NCBI GenBank assembly: GCA_031272615.1
Contig: JAISTL010000326.1
Span: forward strand, 1 to 5,912
Reading direction: 5' to 3'
Length of the DNA stretch: 5,912 nt
Origin: Methylobacteriaceae bacterium
GTDB lineage: Bacteria; Pseudomonadota; Alphaproteobacteria; Rhizobiales; Beijerinckiaceae
Shown here: one piece after another, positions 4,941-5,912 of the stretch
Layout: each line of letters begins with the position of its first letter
Numbering within the stretch: position 1 is the stretch's first letter
The notes under the pieces: model-generated
Told to the model about the DNA's origin: nothing
The model's input: only the letters and a program-made list of their open reading frames with translations
Database searches by the model: none
Program-made: the position numbers and the translations under genes

Positions 4941-5912
4941 TCAGCCTTCTTTGATTTCCTCTTCCGCGTCCTGATCCTGCGGCGGCAGGTCCGGTTCCGG
5001 GTCAGGCAGCGGCGGCGGCAGGGGTTCGGGTTCCGGTGAGGGCGGCACAAAGGGTGTTGCTGTCTCCCGCGGTTCTTCCTCGGCGCGTAGGCGGCTCTCC
5101 CGCAACACGCCGATTTCCGTGAGAATCGGATAGGCGACGGAGGTCAGGTGGGCGTTGATGCGCTTCAGATCCCGCAGAATGTCGAGATGCAGCGAGCTGC
5201 TGAGCACGGTTTCGAAGCGTTTTTCCTGATAGCGCTTGAAGTGGGCGGTGGAGGAATCGCTCTCCATGCGGCGGATTTCCTCCTTGCTTTCCACCAGCTG
5301 GCGGGCCAGCTTGGGGTCGCGGGTCATGAACACCGTTTGCGCCAGGTGCAGGTTCTCGATGGTGCGCATGAACATGATTTCAATTTCGTTGAAGCCCTCG
5401 AGCGAAAACATGATCTGTTTTTCGCTCTTCTTCTCGGCTATGCGCGACAGGCTCTTTTCGATGATATCGCCGACATGCTCGAGGTTGATGGAATAGTTGA
5501 CGATGAGATCGGAAAACTCGAGGTCTTTTTCCGAAAGCTGGGTGCGGTTGAGTTTGGCGATGAACTTCTTGGTCGCCTCCTGCAGGGCGTCGACCTTGTC
5601 ATCCTGGGAGCGGATGTAATAAACGAGCTCCTCCTCGTCATTGCGCAGCGCCTGCAGGCTGTTTTCCAGCATGCGTTCCACGGTGTCGCCGATGCGCAGG
5701 GTCTCCCGCTGGGCGGCGAGCAGGGCGGTTTGCGGCGTAATCAGCGCGGCGTCGGTGAGGTATTTCGGTGAATCCGGTGCGTCCGCCGGAATCGGCAGCA
5801 GCTTGACGATGAGTGTCGACAGCGGGTTGAGGAACGGCATGAACAACACGCCGAGCGCGACGTTGAAGGCCACGTGCACGTCCACCGGGAAGCGGGCGCC
5901 GAAGCCCCAGGA
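4941..5912 (-). CDS. Na/Pi cotransporter family protein with PhoU-like domain (C-terminal part, 5' end outside window)
   Basis: The visible 323 residues are the C-terminal portion of a PNaS-type (NptA-like) sodium/phosphate symporter; the reading frame is open at the right edge. The first stretch, SWGFGARFPVDVHVAFN followed by ALGVLFMPFL, is the last membrane segment with the family's H-x-x-FN...LPF pattern. A linker with SPKYLTDAAL (48-57) leads to a helical PhoU-like cytoplasmic domain at about 65-275. Its markers are NLEHVGDIIEK (143-153), close to the PhoU E-R-x-GD motif, and DILRDLKRINAHL (244-256) as the second copy. This domain is thought to adjust transport to phosphate status. The last 45 residues form an unusual acidic, proline-rich tail (PPSPEPEPLPPPLPDPEP and on), likely disordered. 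Family members are usually about 550-600 residues, so perhaps 250 or more are missing. A GTG at 5885 lies inside the membrane segment and is not a credible start. Confidence 0.9.
   Translation of the reverse strand, partial: SWGFGARFPVDVHVAFNVALGVLFMPFLNPLSTLIVKLLPIPADAPDSPKYLTDAALITPQTALLAAQRETLRIGDTVERMLENSLQALRNDEEELVYYIRSQDDKVDALQEATKKFIAKLNRTQLSEKDLEFSDLIVNYSINLEHVGDIIEKSLSRIAEKKSEKQIMFSLEGFNEIEIMFMRTIENLHLAQTVFMTRDPKLARQLVESKEEIRRMESDSSTAHFKRYQEKRFETVLSSSLHLDILRDLKRINAHLTSVAYPILTEIGVLRESRLRAEEEPRETATPFVPPSPEPEPLPPPLPDPEPDLPPQDQDAEEEIKEG
4980..5045 (-). repeat. Proline/glutamate low-complexity coding segment
   Basis: These 66 bases encode a run made almost only of Pro, Glu, Asp and Leu in PEP and PxP-like units near the C-terminus of the Na/Pi cotransporter-family protein. 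On the plus strand the DNA reads as GGCGG and GGTTCCGG-like near-repeats, suggesting growth by slippage. Confidence 0.55.

Noticed and set aside
4742..4954. Plus-strand small frame with a Cys cluster (CHDNGCEACGCIC)
   Set aside because: The Cys-rich string is suggestive of a metal site, but there is no clear ribosome site or conserved context, and the frame passes through the hairpin and palindrome. It is more likely chance in GC-rich DNA.
1..5912. A novel defence, phage or mobile system
   Set aside because: All six genes belong to recognised chromosomal families. No recombinase, direct repeat array, tRNA junction or shift in base composition was seen.

Overview
The window is GC-rich and carries six protein genes, all on the minus strand, with two cut by the window edges. 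Gene content and order (nadD, then rsfS, rlmH and an envC-like gene) fit an alphaproteobacterial chromosome. The EnvC-like protein has the alphaproteobacterial LQRMG...PP..L...P.D.LQAVR pattern, and its gene lies in the usual place after rlmH. The species cannot be named from this sequence. No RNA gene, CRISPR array, insertion sequence, integrase or phage gene was seen.

Layout in the direction of transcription (high to low coordinates): (1) 5912-4941, the C-terminal part of a Na+/phosphate cotransporter-family protein with a PhoU-like cytoplasmic domain and an unusual acidic proline-rich tail. (2) 4940-4617, a 324-base non-coding stretch with a GC-rich hairpin that may end gene 1, a perfect TATAAT box, a 27-bp operator-like inverted repeat just past that box, and a second promoter candidate. 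(3) 4616-2946, a complete YidE/AspT-type transporter with two membrane halves around two RCK_C (TrkA_C) domains. (4) A short gap holding an 8-bp GC hairpin. (5) 2842-2189, nadD. (6) 2188-1948, a 241-base spacer with two promoter candidates. (7) 1947-1, the tightly packed run rsfS, rlmH and the envC-like gene, the last cut by the left edge.

The rsfS-rlmH-envC run is translationally compact. The rsfS stop and rlmH start overlap as TTGA. The envC-like gene starts 4 bases after the rlmH stop, with its Shine-Dalgarno inside the rlmH end. Both downstream genes appear to use TTG starts. Functionally the run joins ribosome silencing (RsfS), 23S rRNA modification (RlmH) and septal peptidoglycan hydrolase activation (EnvC-like); nadD supplies NAD. 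The two transporters are probably separate units.

This is mostly ordinary housekeeping sequence, and I found no convincing undescribed system. The best leads are the inverted repeat at the transporter promoter, the promoter-bearing spacer between nadD and rsfS, the paired TTG starts, and the proline-rich tail of the phosphate transporter-like protein.
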